Source: Actinomadura sp. DC4 (lineage in GTDB: Bacteria; Actinomycetota; Actinomycetes; Streptosporangiales; Streptosporangiaceae). From it: a stretch of 52,621 nt of DNA. The notes below the pieces were generated by a model. It saw nothing but the letters and a program-made list of their open reading frames with translations, was not told the origin of the DNA and did not search any database. The position numbers and the translations under genes are program-made. The stretch is taken from the NCBI RefSeq assembly GCF_030406325.1, contig NZ_JAUEQY010000051.1:1-52621 (forward strand). Direction: 5' to 3'. Each line of letters opens with the position of its first letter. The stretch's first letter is position 1. Of the stretch, positions 36,462 through 44,444 are shown piece by piece.

Positions 36462-37805
36462 TCACCGTGTCGTCGCGGGGAGGTCGAGGGTGACAGTGAG
36501 GCCGTTCCCCGGGGTGTCGGACAGTTCCACCGTCCCCCCGTCGGCGGTGACGAGGCGGTGGACGATCGCCAGGCCGAGTCCGGTGCCGGCAGAGCCGCTG
36601 GTACGGAACCGCCGGAACGCCTCCGCCTTGGTCGTCTCACTCATGCCCGGTCCGTCGTCGGTCACGATGATCTGGGTCCGGTGGCCCGATCGCCGTGCCG
36701 TGAGCCGTACGTGTCCGCTCGGCGGAGCGGCGGTGAGCGCGTTGTCGATGAGGTTGTCGATCACCTGCTCGAGGTGCCCTGGGACGGCCAGCGCCGACAC
36801 CGGCTCGTTCGCCGCGGCCGAGAGGTCGACGTTCCGCTCGGCGGCCACCGGTCGCCAGGCCTCGGCTCGTTCGATCAGCAACTGGGAGATCATGACCTGT
36901 TGCGGCGGTTCGGTGGCGTTCTCCGCTCTGGCGACGGCGAGCAGGCCGTCGACGAGGCGGGCCAGGCGCGCCAGTTCCTCGAGCGCGCCGTCGAACTCGG
37001 CGGCGTCGGCCGCCGGCTCGGCGGCGAGGAGTTCCATGCGCAGCCGGAGCGCCGTGAGCGGGGTGCGGAGCTGGTGGGAGACGTCGGCGAGCATGGTCCG
37101 ATGGTCATGGACCAGGCTTTCGAGGCGGGCCGCCATGACGTTGAAGCGTTCGGTGAGCCGGCGGATCTCGGCGGGCTGCTTGGGAGGGTTGGCGCGTGCG
37201 CCGAGTTCGCCCGCTCCGAGGGCTTCCGCGGCGGTCTCAAGGTCGCGCAAGGGCCGGCCGGCCCATCGGGCGAGCGCGACGGCCAGGATGATGGCGGCGG
37301 CGATCGCGAGGACGGCGATCATCGCGAGCCGGGTCCACAGCCGCATGACCCGGTCGTGTAGCGGGGCCAGTGGACGGGACAGCAGGACCGCGCCGGCCAC
37401 TTTCTCGCTGTGCCCGTCCACGGGAACGGCGGCCAGGAGCCGGTCGCCGTCGCGGGTCACGCGGGTGTGGCCGGCCAGTGCGGGTGCCGCACGTGCCGGG
37501 GTGTAGAGGCCGGTTCGCTCGCCCTCCACGACGTGCCCGTCATCGTCGATCACGGCGACGGTCATCGCGGCGCCGCCCTCGTCCTCGGTACGGAGGGCGG
37601 CCAGAGTGCGGGGCAGCATGGTGGACTTCTCGCGGTCGGCGAGCCTCTCCTCGGCCGCCGCGGCGAGGGTGTGGGCGATGGTGAGCGTGCCGCTGCGGTA
37701 GTCCTGCTCGTGCTGGTTCGCCATCGCGTAGCCGAGCGGTAGCAGGGCGCCGAGCAGCAGCCCGAGCGTAAGGGTCAGCAGCGCCGCCAGGATCCGGCTG
37801 GTCAT
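36462..37805 (-). CDS. Membrane sensor histidine kinase (OmpR/EnvZ-type partner)
   Basis: A 447-residue protein. Membrane helix 1 (about 5-27), an extracytoplasmic sensor domain (about 28-145), membrane helix 2 (about 150-175) and a HAMP domain (ALARWAGRPLRDLETAAEAL) precede HisKA with phospho-His in LADVSHQLRTPLTALRLR. HATPase_c has IDNLIDNALTAAPP, VTDDGPGM and GTGLGLAIVHRLV. ATG 37805 overlaps the stop of the response regulator upstream (ATGA). The sensor domain is of the CseC/TcrY type with no diagnostic ligand motif. The pair probably controls the divergent redox operon at 38589-42426. Confidence 0.93.
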   Translation of the reverse strand: MTSRILAALLTLTLGLLLGALLPLGYAMANQHEQDYRSGTLTIAHTLAAAAEERLADREKSTMLPRTLAALRTEDEGGAAMTVAVIDDDGHVVEGERTGLYTPARAAPALAGHTRVTRDGDRLLAAVPVDGHSEKVAGAVLLSRPLAPLHDRVMRLWTRLAMIAVLAIAAAIILAVALARWAGRPLRDLETAAEALGAGELGARANPPKQPAEIRRLTERFNVMAARLESLVHDHRTMLADVSHQLRTPLTALRLRMELLAAEPAADAAEFDGALEELARLARLVDGLLAVARAENATEPPQQVMISQLLIERAEAWRPVAAERNVDLSAAANEPVSALAVPGHLEQVIDNLIDNALTAAPPSGHVRLTARRSGHRTQIIVTDDGPGMSETTKAEAFRRFRTSGSAGTGLGLAIVHRLVTADGGTVELSDTPGNGLTVTLDLPATTR

Positions 37806-38470
37806 CGGAGGTCCCCGAGACGGAAGCCGCGGGCGTAGACGGTGAGGATCGCCGACGGGTCGCCGAGTTTGCGGCGCAGCGCCGCGATGTGGACGTCGAG
37901 TACGCGGGTCGGGCCGTACCAGTGGGTGTTCCAGACCCGTTCGATGATCTCTTGCCGTGCCAGGACCCGGCCGGGGTCGGTCGCGAGGCATTCGAGGATG
38001 TCGAACTCGGTGGGGGTGAGCGGGACATCCTCTCCACCGGAGGTCACCTGCCGGGTGCGGGTGTCGATTCTCAGCCGGCCGTGGCTGAGCAGATGTGTGT
38101 CGGTGATCCGGCTGCGGCGCAGTACGGCGCGGATGCGGGCGGTCAGCTCGGCGAACCCGAACGGTTTGACGATGTAGTCGTCGGCGCCCGCGTCGAGCGC
38201 CGCGACTCGGTCCGGTTCCTCACCGCGCGCGGTGATCACCAAGATCGCCGCGTCGGACCGCCGGCGCAGATCGAGGCAAAGGTCGATGCCGTCACCGTCC
38301 GGCAGGCCGAGGTCGAGGAGGACGACGTCGTACGCCTCCGCCGTACGGGCCTGTTCGACCGTTCCCACGGTCTCCGTCACATAGCCCGCCCGCGTGAGAC
38401 CGCGGTCGAGCGAGCCGGCGATGCCGGGATCGTCCTCGACGATCAGTACGCGCGCGGAAGGGCTGGTCAC
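37802..38470 (-). CDS. OmpR-family response regulator
   Basis: A 222-residue protein. The receiver domain has VLIVEDDPGIAGSL, phospho-acceptor Asp in VVLLDLGLPDGDG, the ITARGE Thr position and the invariant Lys in DDYIVKPFGFAEL. A winged-helix DNA-binding domain follows (LTPTEFDILECLATDPGRVL...VLDVHIAALRRKLGD). The GTG at 38470 is used; nothing upstream in frame is domain-like. It is coupled to the histidine kinase by a 4-nt overlap. A divergent gap of 118 nt separates it from the redox operon, with a candidate direct-repeat binding site at 38500-38517. Confidence 0.94.
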   Translation of the reverse strand: MTSPSARVLIVEDDPGIAGSLDRGLTRAGYVTETVGTVEQARTAEAYDVVLLDLGLPDGDGIDLCLDLRRRSDAAILVITARGEEPDRVAALDAGADDYIVKPFGFAELTARIRAVLRRSRITDTHLLSHGRLRIDTRTRQVTSGGEDVPLTPTEFDILECLATDPGRVLARQEIIERVWNTHWYGPTRVLDVHIAALRRKLGDPSAILTVYARGFRLGDLR

Positions 38471-38499
38471 GGTCCCACGGTAGGTGCAATCGGGGGATC

Positions 38500-38517
38500 T
38501 GAACGAGTTCCGAACAT
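38500..38517. promoter_or_regulatory. Candidate OmpR-type direct repeat
   Basis: TGAACGAGTTCCGAACAT contains two GAAC cores (38501-38504 and 38512-38515) spaced 11 bp apart, as expected for tandem binding of an OmpR-family dimer. It sits in the divergent gap between the response regulator and the DUF2231 gene. The evidence is weak apart from spacing and position. Confidence 0.35.
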
Positions 38518-38588
38518 TTCCCTTATCCGATACTCGCACCTTGCCGGGAAGAGTGGTCTCGTACCCGCTCTCGTCCAGGAAGATGATT

Positions 38589-39089
38589 ATGTTCTCCACG
38601 ATCTTCGGCCTTCCCGCGCATCCGCTCGTCGTCCACGCAGTCGTCGTGCTGGTGCCCCTGGCGGCACTGTCGGCGCTGGTCGTCGCCGTCTGGCCGGCGG
38701 CTCGGGCAAGATATGCGCCGCTGGCCCTCGGGGTCGCGACTCTCGCGCTGATCTCGGTGCCGATCGCGACGCACACGGGTGAGCAACTGGAGAGCCACGT
38801 GCAGCCGTCGCCCTTCGTGGAGCGCCACACCGCGATGGCGGATGGTCTGCTGCCCTTCGTGGCCGTGCTCTGGCTGGGCTTGGCCGTCCTGGTCGCGGTC
38901 CGTGCACTGGGCCGGCCACGCGGTGTGGGCTGGTCGCGCTACCTCGCGGGTGGGGCCGCGGCCGTCGCCGTGGCGGGGGCGGTCGCCAGCGGGGTGCAGG
39001 TCGCACGGATCGGCGACAGTGGCGCGCGCGCCGCCTGGCACGGGGTCGCCACCACCTCATCCGGGGACGGGTCCGGGCCGCATCACTGA
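38589..39089 (+). CDS. DUF2231-family membrane protein
   Basis: A 166-residue protein with four predicted membrane helices and the DUF2231 opening FGLPAHPLVVHAVVVLVPLA, in which P-x-HP-x-x-VH is conserved. DUF2231 proteins are small membrane proteins often beside cytochrome or redox genes; the His residues suggest haem or metal binding but this is unproven. ATG 38589 is preferred to 38583 because AGGAAG lies 7 nt before it. It is the first gene of a rightward unit ending with a ferredoxin and is divergent from the two-component pair. Confidence 0.85.
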   Translation: MFSTIFGLPAHPLVVHAVVVLVPLAALSALVVAVWPAARARYAPLALGVATLALISVPIATHTGEQLESHVQPSPFVERHTAMADGLLPFVAVLWLGLAVLVAVRALGRPRGVGWSRYLAGGAAAVAVAGAVASGVQVARIGDSGARAAWHGVATTSSGDGSGPHH

Positions 39090-39134
39090 CCGGATCGCGC
39101 TGAACCGTTCTTTCTTCGACAGGGGGCGCAGGAC

Positions 39135-39458
39135 ATGAATCCGGGAAGTTCGAGGCAGGGGGCGCGGGACGCGGGACTGGCCATGGTGAACCGGTGGACG
39201 CGGAGGGCGGTCGCCGGAGGTGTCGTCCTGTGCGGAGTGCTGGGCCTGGGCCTGGCCCATCTGCTGCCGGGCCAGGCGGCCGTGGCCCGGCACGACTCAC
39301 CGGCTCCGGCCGGGACCGACGGCCGGGCCTCGCCCGACCCGGACGATCCGCCGCCGCGCTCCGCGCCGTCGGCGGATCGGCGCCATTCCCTCACCCCTCC
39401 CCGTACGGTGCCTCGCCCGTCCCACGGCCGCCCTCACGTCACCTCCGGCGGCTCGTGA
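39135..39458 (+). CDS. Small Pro-rich membrane-anchored protein
   Basis: A 107-residue protein: basic N-terminus, one hydrophobic helix (about 26-43, VAGGVVLCGVLGLGLAHLLP), then an extracytoplasmic-looking tail rich in Pro, Ser, Asp and Arg with low complexity. I recognise no family. In comparable operons a flavinylated FMN-binding protein occupies this place, but I see no flavinylation motif (S/T-GA-S/T preceded by Asp) here. The ATG follows GCAGGAC. Its stop overlaps the ApbE start (TGATG), so translation is coupled. Confidence 0.6.
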   Translation: MNPGSSRQGARDAGLAMVNRWTRRAVAGGVVLCGVLGLGLAHLLPGQAAVARHDSPAPAGTDGRASPDPDDPPPRSAPSADRRHSLTPPRTVPRPSHGRPHVTSGGS

Positions 39459-40381
39459 TGGAGGCCGGCCGAAGCTTCCTCGTGTGGGGGATGACGGGAC
39501 GTCTCCTGGTGACGGACGCCCGCCGGATGGAGATCGCGTGGCGTGTCATGGAAGCGGAGATCGCGGCGACGGGGGCCGCGTGCGACCGGTTCCACACCGG
39601 CTCCGAGCTGTCGCGGGTCAATGCCGCGCAGGGGAACACGGTGCGGGTCTCGGCGGTGTTCGCCGAAGTCCTCGGGCACGCGCTCGACGCGGCCGCCGCG
39701 ACCGGGGGAGCGGTCGACCCGACGGTCGGCGGCGCGCTGGTCTCGGCCGGCTATGACCGCGACCTCGCCGCGGTGCGGTCGCGCTCCTGCGGAACGTACG
39801 CCGCGCCGCGTCCGGTCGCCGGCTGGCCGGTGGTGGAGCTGCGGGGCCGGACCGTACGGGTGCCTCGGGGCGTCACGCTCGACCTCGGCGCGACGGCGAA
39901 GGCGTTCACCGCGGACCGCGCGGCCTCGCGGGCGGCGTCCGCCGCCGGGTGTGGCGTGCTGGTCGGCCTCGGCGGTGACATCGCGGTGAGCGGCCCGGCA
40001 CCCTCTGACGGCTGGCGCGTCCGTGTCTGCGACGATCACCGGGCCGGGCCGGGCGAGCCGGGCCGGACCTTCACGATCACCGACGGCGGCCTGGCGACCT
40101 CGTCGCTGACCATACGACGCTGGCGACGCGGCGGCCGCTGGCTGCACCACATCATCGACCCGGCGACGGGCGCGCCGGCCGGGGAGCACTGGCGTACGGT
40201 CAGCGTCGCGGCCGCGAGCTGTGTCGACGCCAACGCCGCCTCGACGGCGGCGATGATCAAAGGTCGCGCCGCCGCCGACTGGCTCACGGACCGCTCGCTG
40301 CCATCACGGCTCGTTCATCTGGACGGCACCGCGCTCACTGTGGCCGGCTGGCCGTCCGCCGAGTCCGAGACGCCCGGATGA
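39458..40381 (+). CDS. apbE: FAD:protein FMN transferase (ApbE family)
   Basis: A 307-residue ApbE-fold protein. FHTGSELSRVNAAQG, GGAVDPTVGGAL, TLDLGATAKAFTADRA (family DLGgiAKGyavD) and the C-terminal block HHIIDPATGAPA are all recognisable. ApbE enzymes attach FMN covalently to Thr/Ser of acceptor proteins using FAD and Mg2+. The protein has no signal peptide or lipobox, so it appears cytoplasmic, unlike most Gram-negative ApbE lipoproteins. The start overlaps the previous stop (TGATG) and the stop overlaps the next ATG (ATGA). The Lys-Gly after DLGGIA is Lys-Ala here, a mild departure. No acceptor protein is evident nearby. Confidence 0.9.
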   Translation: MEAGRSFLVWGMTGRLLVTDARRMEIAWRVMEAEIAATGAACDRFHTGSELSRVNAAQGNTVRVSAVFAEVLGHALDAAAATGGAVDPTVGGALVSAGYDRDLAAVRSRSCGTYAAPRPVAGWPVVELRGRTVRVPRGVTLDLGATAKAFTADRAASRAASAAGCGVLVGLGGDIAVSGPAPSDGWRVRVCDDHRAGPGEPGRTFTITDGGLATSSLTIRRWRRGGRWLHHIIDPATGAPAGEHWRTVSVAAASCVDANAASTAAMIKGRAAADWLTDRSLPSRLVHLDGTALTVAGWPSAESETPG

Positions 40382-40953
40382 ACGGCTTCCTTTGGTATTC
40401 GACCCGAGCCGGTGGTGAAGTCGCGTTGCTCTTCCTCACCACTGTGGTCGCCGTCGGAGCGATGTCGGCGGTCCGCGTGGGGGGCCGCCGGGTGCCCCGC
40501 TTCGTGCTCGCGGGTCTGCATCGCAACCTGACCCTGGTCGGCCTGGGCTTCCTCACGGTGCACATCGCCGCCGCCGTCATCGACTCCTACGCGCCGATCG
40601 GCCTGGCCGACGCCGTGGTGCCGTTCGCCTCGGCGTACCGGCCGATCTGGCTCGGCCTAGGGGCGCTCGCGTTCGACACACTGCTGGTCCTCACGGTGAC
40701 GAGCCTGCTGCGCGCTCGGATCGGCCTACGTTGGTGGAAGGCCCTGCACTGGGCGGCGTACGCATGCTGGGGCACCACTCTGATCCACGCCCTGGGCACC
40801 GGTACCGACACGCGGACCTCGGTCTTCCTGTTCCTCGCCGGACTCTGCTGTGCGGTCGTGCTCGCCGCCGTGGCCTGGCGGATCGCCACTCGCGCCACGC
40901 GCCGGCTCCCCGCTCCGGCGCGTTCGGCCGGCACCACGGGAGAAGGCCGATGA
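40378..40953 (+). CDS. Ferric-reductase-like transmembrane protein
   Basis: A 191-residue protein with about five to six membrane helices in the ferric-reductase-like transmembrane pattern. His residues that could ligate haem are in LHRNLTLVGLGFLTVHIAAA and in WKALHWAAYACWGTTLIHAL. These put two His pairs on adjacent helices, as in MsrQ/YedZ-like cytochrome b domains. It lacks the NAD/FAD domain of full ferric reductases, so electrons must come from a partner, probably the NuoF-like protein encoded next. It overlaps both neighbours by 4 nt. Confidence 0.88.
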   Translation: MNGFLWYSTRAGGEVALLFLTTVVAVGAMSAVRVGGRRVPRFVLAGLHRNLTLVGLGFLTVHIAAAVIDSYAPIGLADAVVPFASAYRPIWLGLGALAFDTLLVLTVTSLLRARIGLRWWKALHWAAYACWGTTLIHALGTGTDTRTSVFLFLAGLCCAVVLAAVAWRIATRATRRLPAPARSAGTTGEGR

Positions 40954-42224
40954 CGGTCGAACCCGCGCCGCGCCTCCTGGCCGGATACCAGGCGACAGGC
41001 AGGGCCGCCGACCTGCGTGAACATCTGTCACGGTACGGTCCGGCGCCGTTCTCCGGACACGGCTCGCGCGCGCGGGCCGGCGCCTGGCCGATCGGCCCTG
41101 TCGAGGAGGCGGGCCTCACAGGACGCGGGGGAGGCGGGTTCCCGATGGCCCGCAAGATGCGCTCGGTGGCGGCCTCCGGTCGTCCCGCCGTAGTGGTCGT
41201 CAACGCCGCCGAGGGCGAGCCCCTGAGCGGCAAGGACAGGTTGCTGCTCACCGTGGCGCCCCACCTGGTGCTGGACGGCGCCGCACTCGCCGCGTACGCG
41301 GTCGGCGCCCGGAGGATCATCGTCTGCGTACACGGGTCCGGAGACGCGGCCGCACACCTGGAGACCGCCGTGGCCGAACGCGCTGGTGCCGGGCTCAACG
41401 CGGTCCCGGTCGAAGTGCGCCGCATCCCGGGGCGATACGTCGCCAGTGAGGAGACCGCACTGGTGAACCAGATCAACGGCGGCGCGGCCAAGCCGACGTT
41501 CACGCCACCTCGTCCGTACGAGCGGGGTGTCGGCGGCCTGCCCACACTGGTCGCCAACGCGGAGACCTACGCCCACATCGCTCTCATCCTCCGCTACGGA
41601 CCGGCGTGGTTCCGGGCGTGCGGCACCGCCGACGCCCCGGGGACCGCACTGTTCAGCGTGTCGGGCGCGGTCGTCCGGCCGGGCGTCGTCGAGGCCCCGC
41701 TGGGCACGAGCGCGGCCGACCTCCTGCGCCTGGCCGGGGGACCCGCCGACCCACTCCAGGCCGTGCTCACCGGCGGCTACGGGGGGACGTGGCTGACCAT
41801 GCGGCAGGCGCACACACCCACGACACCCGCGGCGTTCGCGGCGGCCGGAGCCGCGCTCGGTCCTGGCATCGTCGTCGCCCTGGCCGCGCGGGCCTGCGGG
41901 CTGGCCGAGTCGGCCCGGATCTTGAGGTGGCTCGCGGACCAGACGGCCGGCCAGTGCGGGCCCTGCGTCTTCGGGCTTCCCGCGATCGCCGAAGACTTCG
42001 CCGCCCTCGCCGCCGGCCGGGCCGGGCCGGCCCTCCACCGGCGCCTCCGCAGCCGGGTGGCGGTCATCCCCGGCCGGGGAGCCTGCCGCCATCCGGACGG
42101 CGCGGCGCGGTTCGCCGCCAGCGCCCTGCGCGTTTTCGGACCTCACCTGGACGCCCATGAGCGCCCGGGCGGCTGCCCGCCCGCCCGGCGACCGAGCCTG
42201 CTACCGGCACGATGGGGGACGTGA
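40950..42224 (+). CDS. NuoF-like NADH-binding flavoprotein with SLBB and Fe-S regions
   Basis: A 424-residue relative of the complex I 51-kDa subunit. The FMN/NADH region has LTGRGGGGFPMARKM and NAAEGEPLSGKD. It continues to an SLBB region (FSVSGAVVRPGVVEAPLGTS). The C-terminal Fe-S region has QTAGQCGPCVFGLP and a distant GRGACRHPDGA. In NuoF the cluster motif is S-C-G-x-C-x-x-C...C; here the first Cys position reads Ala, leaving three Cys, so the cluster must be altered or need another ligand. It probably oxidises NADH and passes electrons to the membrane protein or ferredoxin. It is coupled to the ferric-reductase-like gene by ATGA and 4 nt from the ferredoxin. Confidence 0.85.
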   Translation: MTVEPAPRLLAGYQATGRAADLREHLSRYGPAPFSGHGSRARAGAWPIGPVEEAGLTGRGGGGFPMARKMRSVAASGRPAVVVVNAAEGEPLSGKDRLLLTVAPHLVLDGAALAAYAVGARRIIVCVHGSGDAAAHLETAVAERAGAGLNAVPVEVRRIPGRYVASEETALVNQINGGAAKPTFTPPRPYERGVGGLPTLVANAETYAHIALILRYGPAWFRACGTADAPGTALFSVSGAVVRPGVVEAPLGTSAADLLRLAGGPADPLQAVLTGGYGGTWLTMRQAHTPTTPAAFAAAGAALGPGIVVALAARACGLAESARILRWLADQTAGQCGPCVFGLPAIAEDFAALAAGRAGPALHRRLRSRVAVIPGRGACRHPDGAARFAASALRVFGPHLDAHERPGGCPPARRPSLLPARWGT

Positions 42225-42228
42225 TCGC

Positions 42229-42426
42229 ATGACCTGGCGACTACGGGTCAACCCGATCACCTGCACCGGACACGCCCTGTGTGCCGAACTTCTCCCCGAG
42301 GCGATCAGCCTCGACGAATGGGGATATCCGATCCTGTCCCCCGTATCCGACGAGCTGCTACCGCTGGCACGACGGGCCGTCACGGACTGCCCCACCTTGG
42401 CCTTGATGATCGAACCTGAGCCGTGA
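42229..42426 (+). CDS. Ferredoxin with three cysteines
   Basis: A 65-residue small acidic ferredoxin: NPITCTGHALCAELLPEAIS and VTDCPTLALMI. The cluster motif is C-x2-H-x2-C...C-P, with His in place of the central Cys. This pattern is common in actinobacterial P450-type ferredoxins and expected to hold a [3Fe-4S] or His-ligated cluster. ATG 42229 follows GGGGGACG. It ends the DUF2231-ApbE-FRE-NuoF operon and probably exchanges electrons with the NuoF-like protein. Confidence 0.88.
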   Translation: MTWRLRVNPITCTGHALCAELLPEAISLDEWGYPILSPVSDELLPLARRAVTDCPTLALMIEPEP

Positions 42427-42449
42427 TGAGAGAGAACATGACATCACGA

Positions 42450-42467
42450 AGTGGCACGCAGTGTCAT
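42450..42467 (+). repeat. Operator-like repeat, copy 1
   Basis: AGTGGCACGCAGTGTCAT is repeated in the same orientation 212 bp downstream (42662-42679) as AGTGGCACTGAGTGTCGC, with AGTGGCAC and AGTGTC conserved exactly. It also forms part of a 7-bp inverted repeat CATGACA/TGTCATG (42437-42443 and 42462-42468). It lies after the ferredoxin gene in the 298-nt gap before the esterase gene. Confidence 0.45.
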
Positions 42468-42661
42468 GATCGCGCCCTTCTGGTGAGGGAGCCCCTCACC
42501 CCCCAGGCCGACGGCGACACGGTCGAGGTTCGTGGGCACCGCGCCAGCAGGATGGGCGGCCGATAGCGAACGTGTCGTACGCGTTCGCCGTGCGCCGGTC
42601 GGGTCGGCCGTCGTGAACGATGAATGCACGGACCCTTGCGGGTGTTTGTGACGCGTGGCAC

Positions 42662-42679
42662 AGTGGCACTGAGTGTCGC
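42662..42679 (+). repeat. Operator-like repeat, copy 2
   Basis: AGTGGCACTGAGTGTCGC is the second copy of the repeat at 42450-42467. It is 45 nt upstream of the esterase ATG and is preceded by another GTGGCAC at 42655-42661. It is probably a regulator-binding site in the esterase promoter. Confidence 0.45.
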
Positions 42680-42724
42680 ACTGGAGCGATCTTGCGGCAC
42701 GGCGTGCCCACCGGGAGGTCCGCA

Positions 42725-44386
42725 ATGAGCCAGTCGCCGCGAGCTCGTGGAACATTAAGCTCGATCCGTATCGGGCTGGCGCTCGCCATCGTATTGGTGA
42801 GCGCGACAGTAGTCCTGGGTCCTGCGTCTTCCGTCGCCGCCGGGAGCACGGCCCCGAAATGCGCTGAGTTGGCGGGGAGGGAGATCCCTGCGGCGGCGAT
42901 CAGTTTGCCGACCAACGGCGGCCGTGTCGAGTCGGCATCCTTTGTCACCCAGGTCGTGAGTGGCGAGAGCATCGAATACTGCAAAGTCGATGCAGCGGTC
43001 TTCCCCGTCGATCGCTCCGCCCCGGACATCAAGCTGCGAATCGGTATGCCTGTTGACTGGAGTCGCAAGGCAATGATGTTCGGCGGCGGCGGATACAACG
43101 GGACGATTCCCGACATCGCGATGAACGTGCCTTTTGGTCGCACCGATCAACCGACGCCCTTGGCTCGCGGATATGCAACGTTCGCAAGCGACTCAGGGCA
43201 CCAGGCAGGACCCGCAGGATCTCTGGACGGGTCCTTCGGCATGAACGACGAGGCGCTGCGGAATTTCGCCGCCGGCGATGCGCTCAAGAAGACCCGTGAT
43301 GCCGCCATGTTCCTCATCCGCGATGGCTACGGCACGGGGGTCGGCCGAGTGTATTTTGCGGGCGGCTCGACGGGTGGTCGCGAGGCTCTCGTCGTCGCGC
43401 AGCGGTGGCCTGACGCCTTCGATGGCGTCATCGCCGCCTACCCCGCGTGGAACAACGCAGCCGAAGCCCTCGATCTCGGATATCTCGCGCAGGTGATGTC
43501 GCGTCCGAACGCATTCCCCGGGCTCGAGAAGCAGACACTTCTCTACAACAGCGTTATGACGGCATGCGACGGGCGAGACGGTCTCAGGGACAAGGTCATC
43601 TCGAACGTCGACGGGTGTGGCTTCAACCCCCGAGTGCTTCGCTGCCCCAATGGTGTTGATACCGGGCCCACGTGCCTTTCCGATCCGCAGATCACCTCGG
43701 TGATCGCCGCATCCAAGCCGTTCAGATGGCCGTACAGAATCGCCAGTGGTGAGCAGGAATATCCCGGCTTTCCGTTTCTTTCGGGCGCTGACATGAGAAC
43801 GCCATATCTTGGATTCGGCACTTCCGCGCCCGCTGACCCGATGCCGGTGACGGCTGGATATGGCCTACGGTACTGGGACCAGTGGGTGAAATACTTCCTG
43901 ACGAGGGACCCCGGCTACAACTCCCTTGATGTCGACCCTCGACGACCGGGAAAGTGGCTTTCTCGAATCAGTTACCTTTCCACCATCGAAGACCGCAATA
44001 ACTCGGACCTTCGTCCCTTTGCGCGTTCCGGTGGAAAACTGCTCCTTCTCCATGGTTCCGCGGATGAGCTGGTCTCCCACCGCTCGACGAACGACTACTA
44101 CCGGCGGGTGCGTGACACGGTAGGCCCCGGGCAGACACACAGATTCATGCGGTACTACGTCGTGCCAGGCGCGAATCACGCCAACTTCGGCGCACCCGCA
44201 TTCGCCGCAAACTGGGACTCGCTCTCCGCTCTCGAACGGTGGGTCGAACAAGGACGGCCGCCCGTCAAGCCGGTGGTCACAGACGGCGGCAGCGGCAGAA
44301 CGCGCCCGCTTTGTGAGTATCCGCGCTGGCCGAAGTACCGCTCGGGTGATCCCGACAGCGCCCAAAGCTTCGTGTGTTCGCGTTGA
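42725..44386 (+). CDS. Secreted tannase/feruloyl esterase family hydrolase
   Basis: A 553-residue protein. A signal peptide (about 1-39: basic start, hydrophobic RIGLALAIVLVSATVVLGPA, AxA-type end near SVAAG) is followed by an alpha/beta-hydrolase of the tannase/feruloyl esterase family. The nucleophile elbow is FAGGSTGGREALVVAQRWP. Asp and His candidates lie in LHGSADELVSH and YVVPGANHANFG. Several Cys (CKVDAAV, TACDG, DGCGF, RCPNG, TCLSD) suggest disulfides, as expected outside the cell. It hydrolyses esters of aromatic acids such as gallates, ferulates or phthalate-type esters; the exact substrate is unknown. The ATG follows GGGAGGTCC. It precedes an ABC importer by 58 nt on the same strand. 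Confidence 0.88.
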   Translation: MSQSPRARGTLSSIRIGLALAIVLVSATVVLGPASSVAAGSTAPKCAELAGREIPAAAISLPTNGGRVESASFVTQVVSGESIEYCKVDAAVFPVDRSAPDIKLRIGMPVDWSRKAMMFGGGGYNGTIPDIAMNVPFGRTDQPTPLARGYATFASDSGHQAGPAGSLDGSFGMNDEALRNFAAGDALKKTRDAAMFLIRDGYGTGVGRVYFAGGSTGGREALVVAQRWPDAFDGVIAAYPAWNNAAEALDLGYLAQVMSRPNAFPGLEKQTLLYNSVMTACDGRDGLRDKVISNVDGCGFNPRVLRCPNGVDTGPTCLSDPQITSVIAASKPFRWPYRIASGEQEYPGFPFLSGADMRTPYLGFGTSAPADPMPVTAGYGLRYWDQWVKYFLTRDPGYNSLDVDPRRPGKWLSRISYLSTIEDRNNSDLRPFARSGGKLLLLHGSADELVSHRSTNDYYRRVRDTVGPGQTHRFMRYYVVPGANHANFGAPAFAANWDSLSALERWVEQGRPPVKPVVTDGGSGRTRPLCEYPRWPKYRSGDPDSAQSFVCSR

Positions 44387-44444
44387 CGTCAACCGATCAC
44401 GCACTGTGGCCCAGCCCAGCCCAGCCCAGCCGGAAGGAAGCCCT

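Noticed and set aside
44410-44431. CCCAG tandem repeat as a regulatory or contingency repeat
   Set aside because: Only about four short units upstream of the LivG-like start; too small and GC-typical to claim a function.
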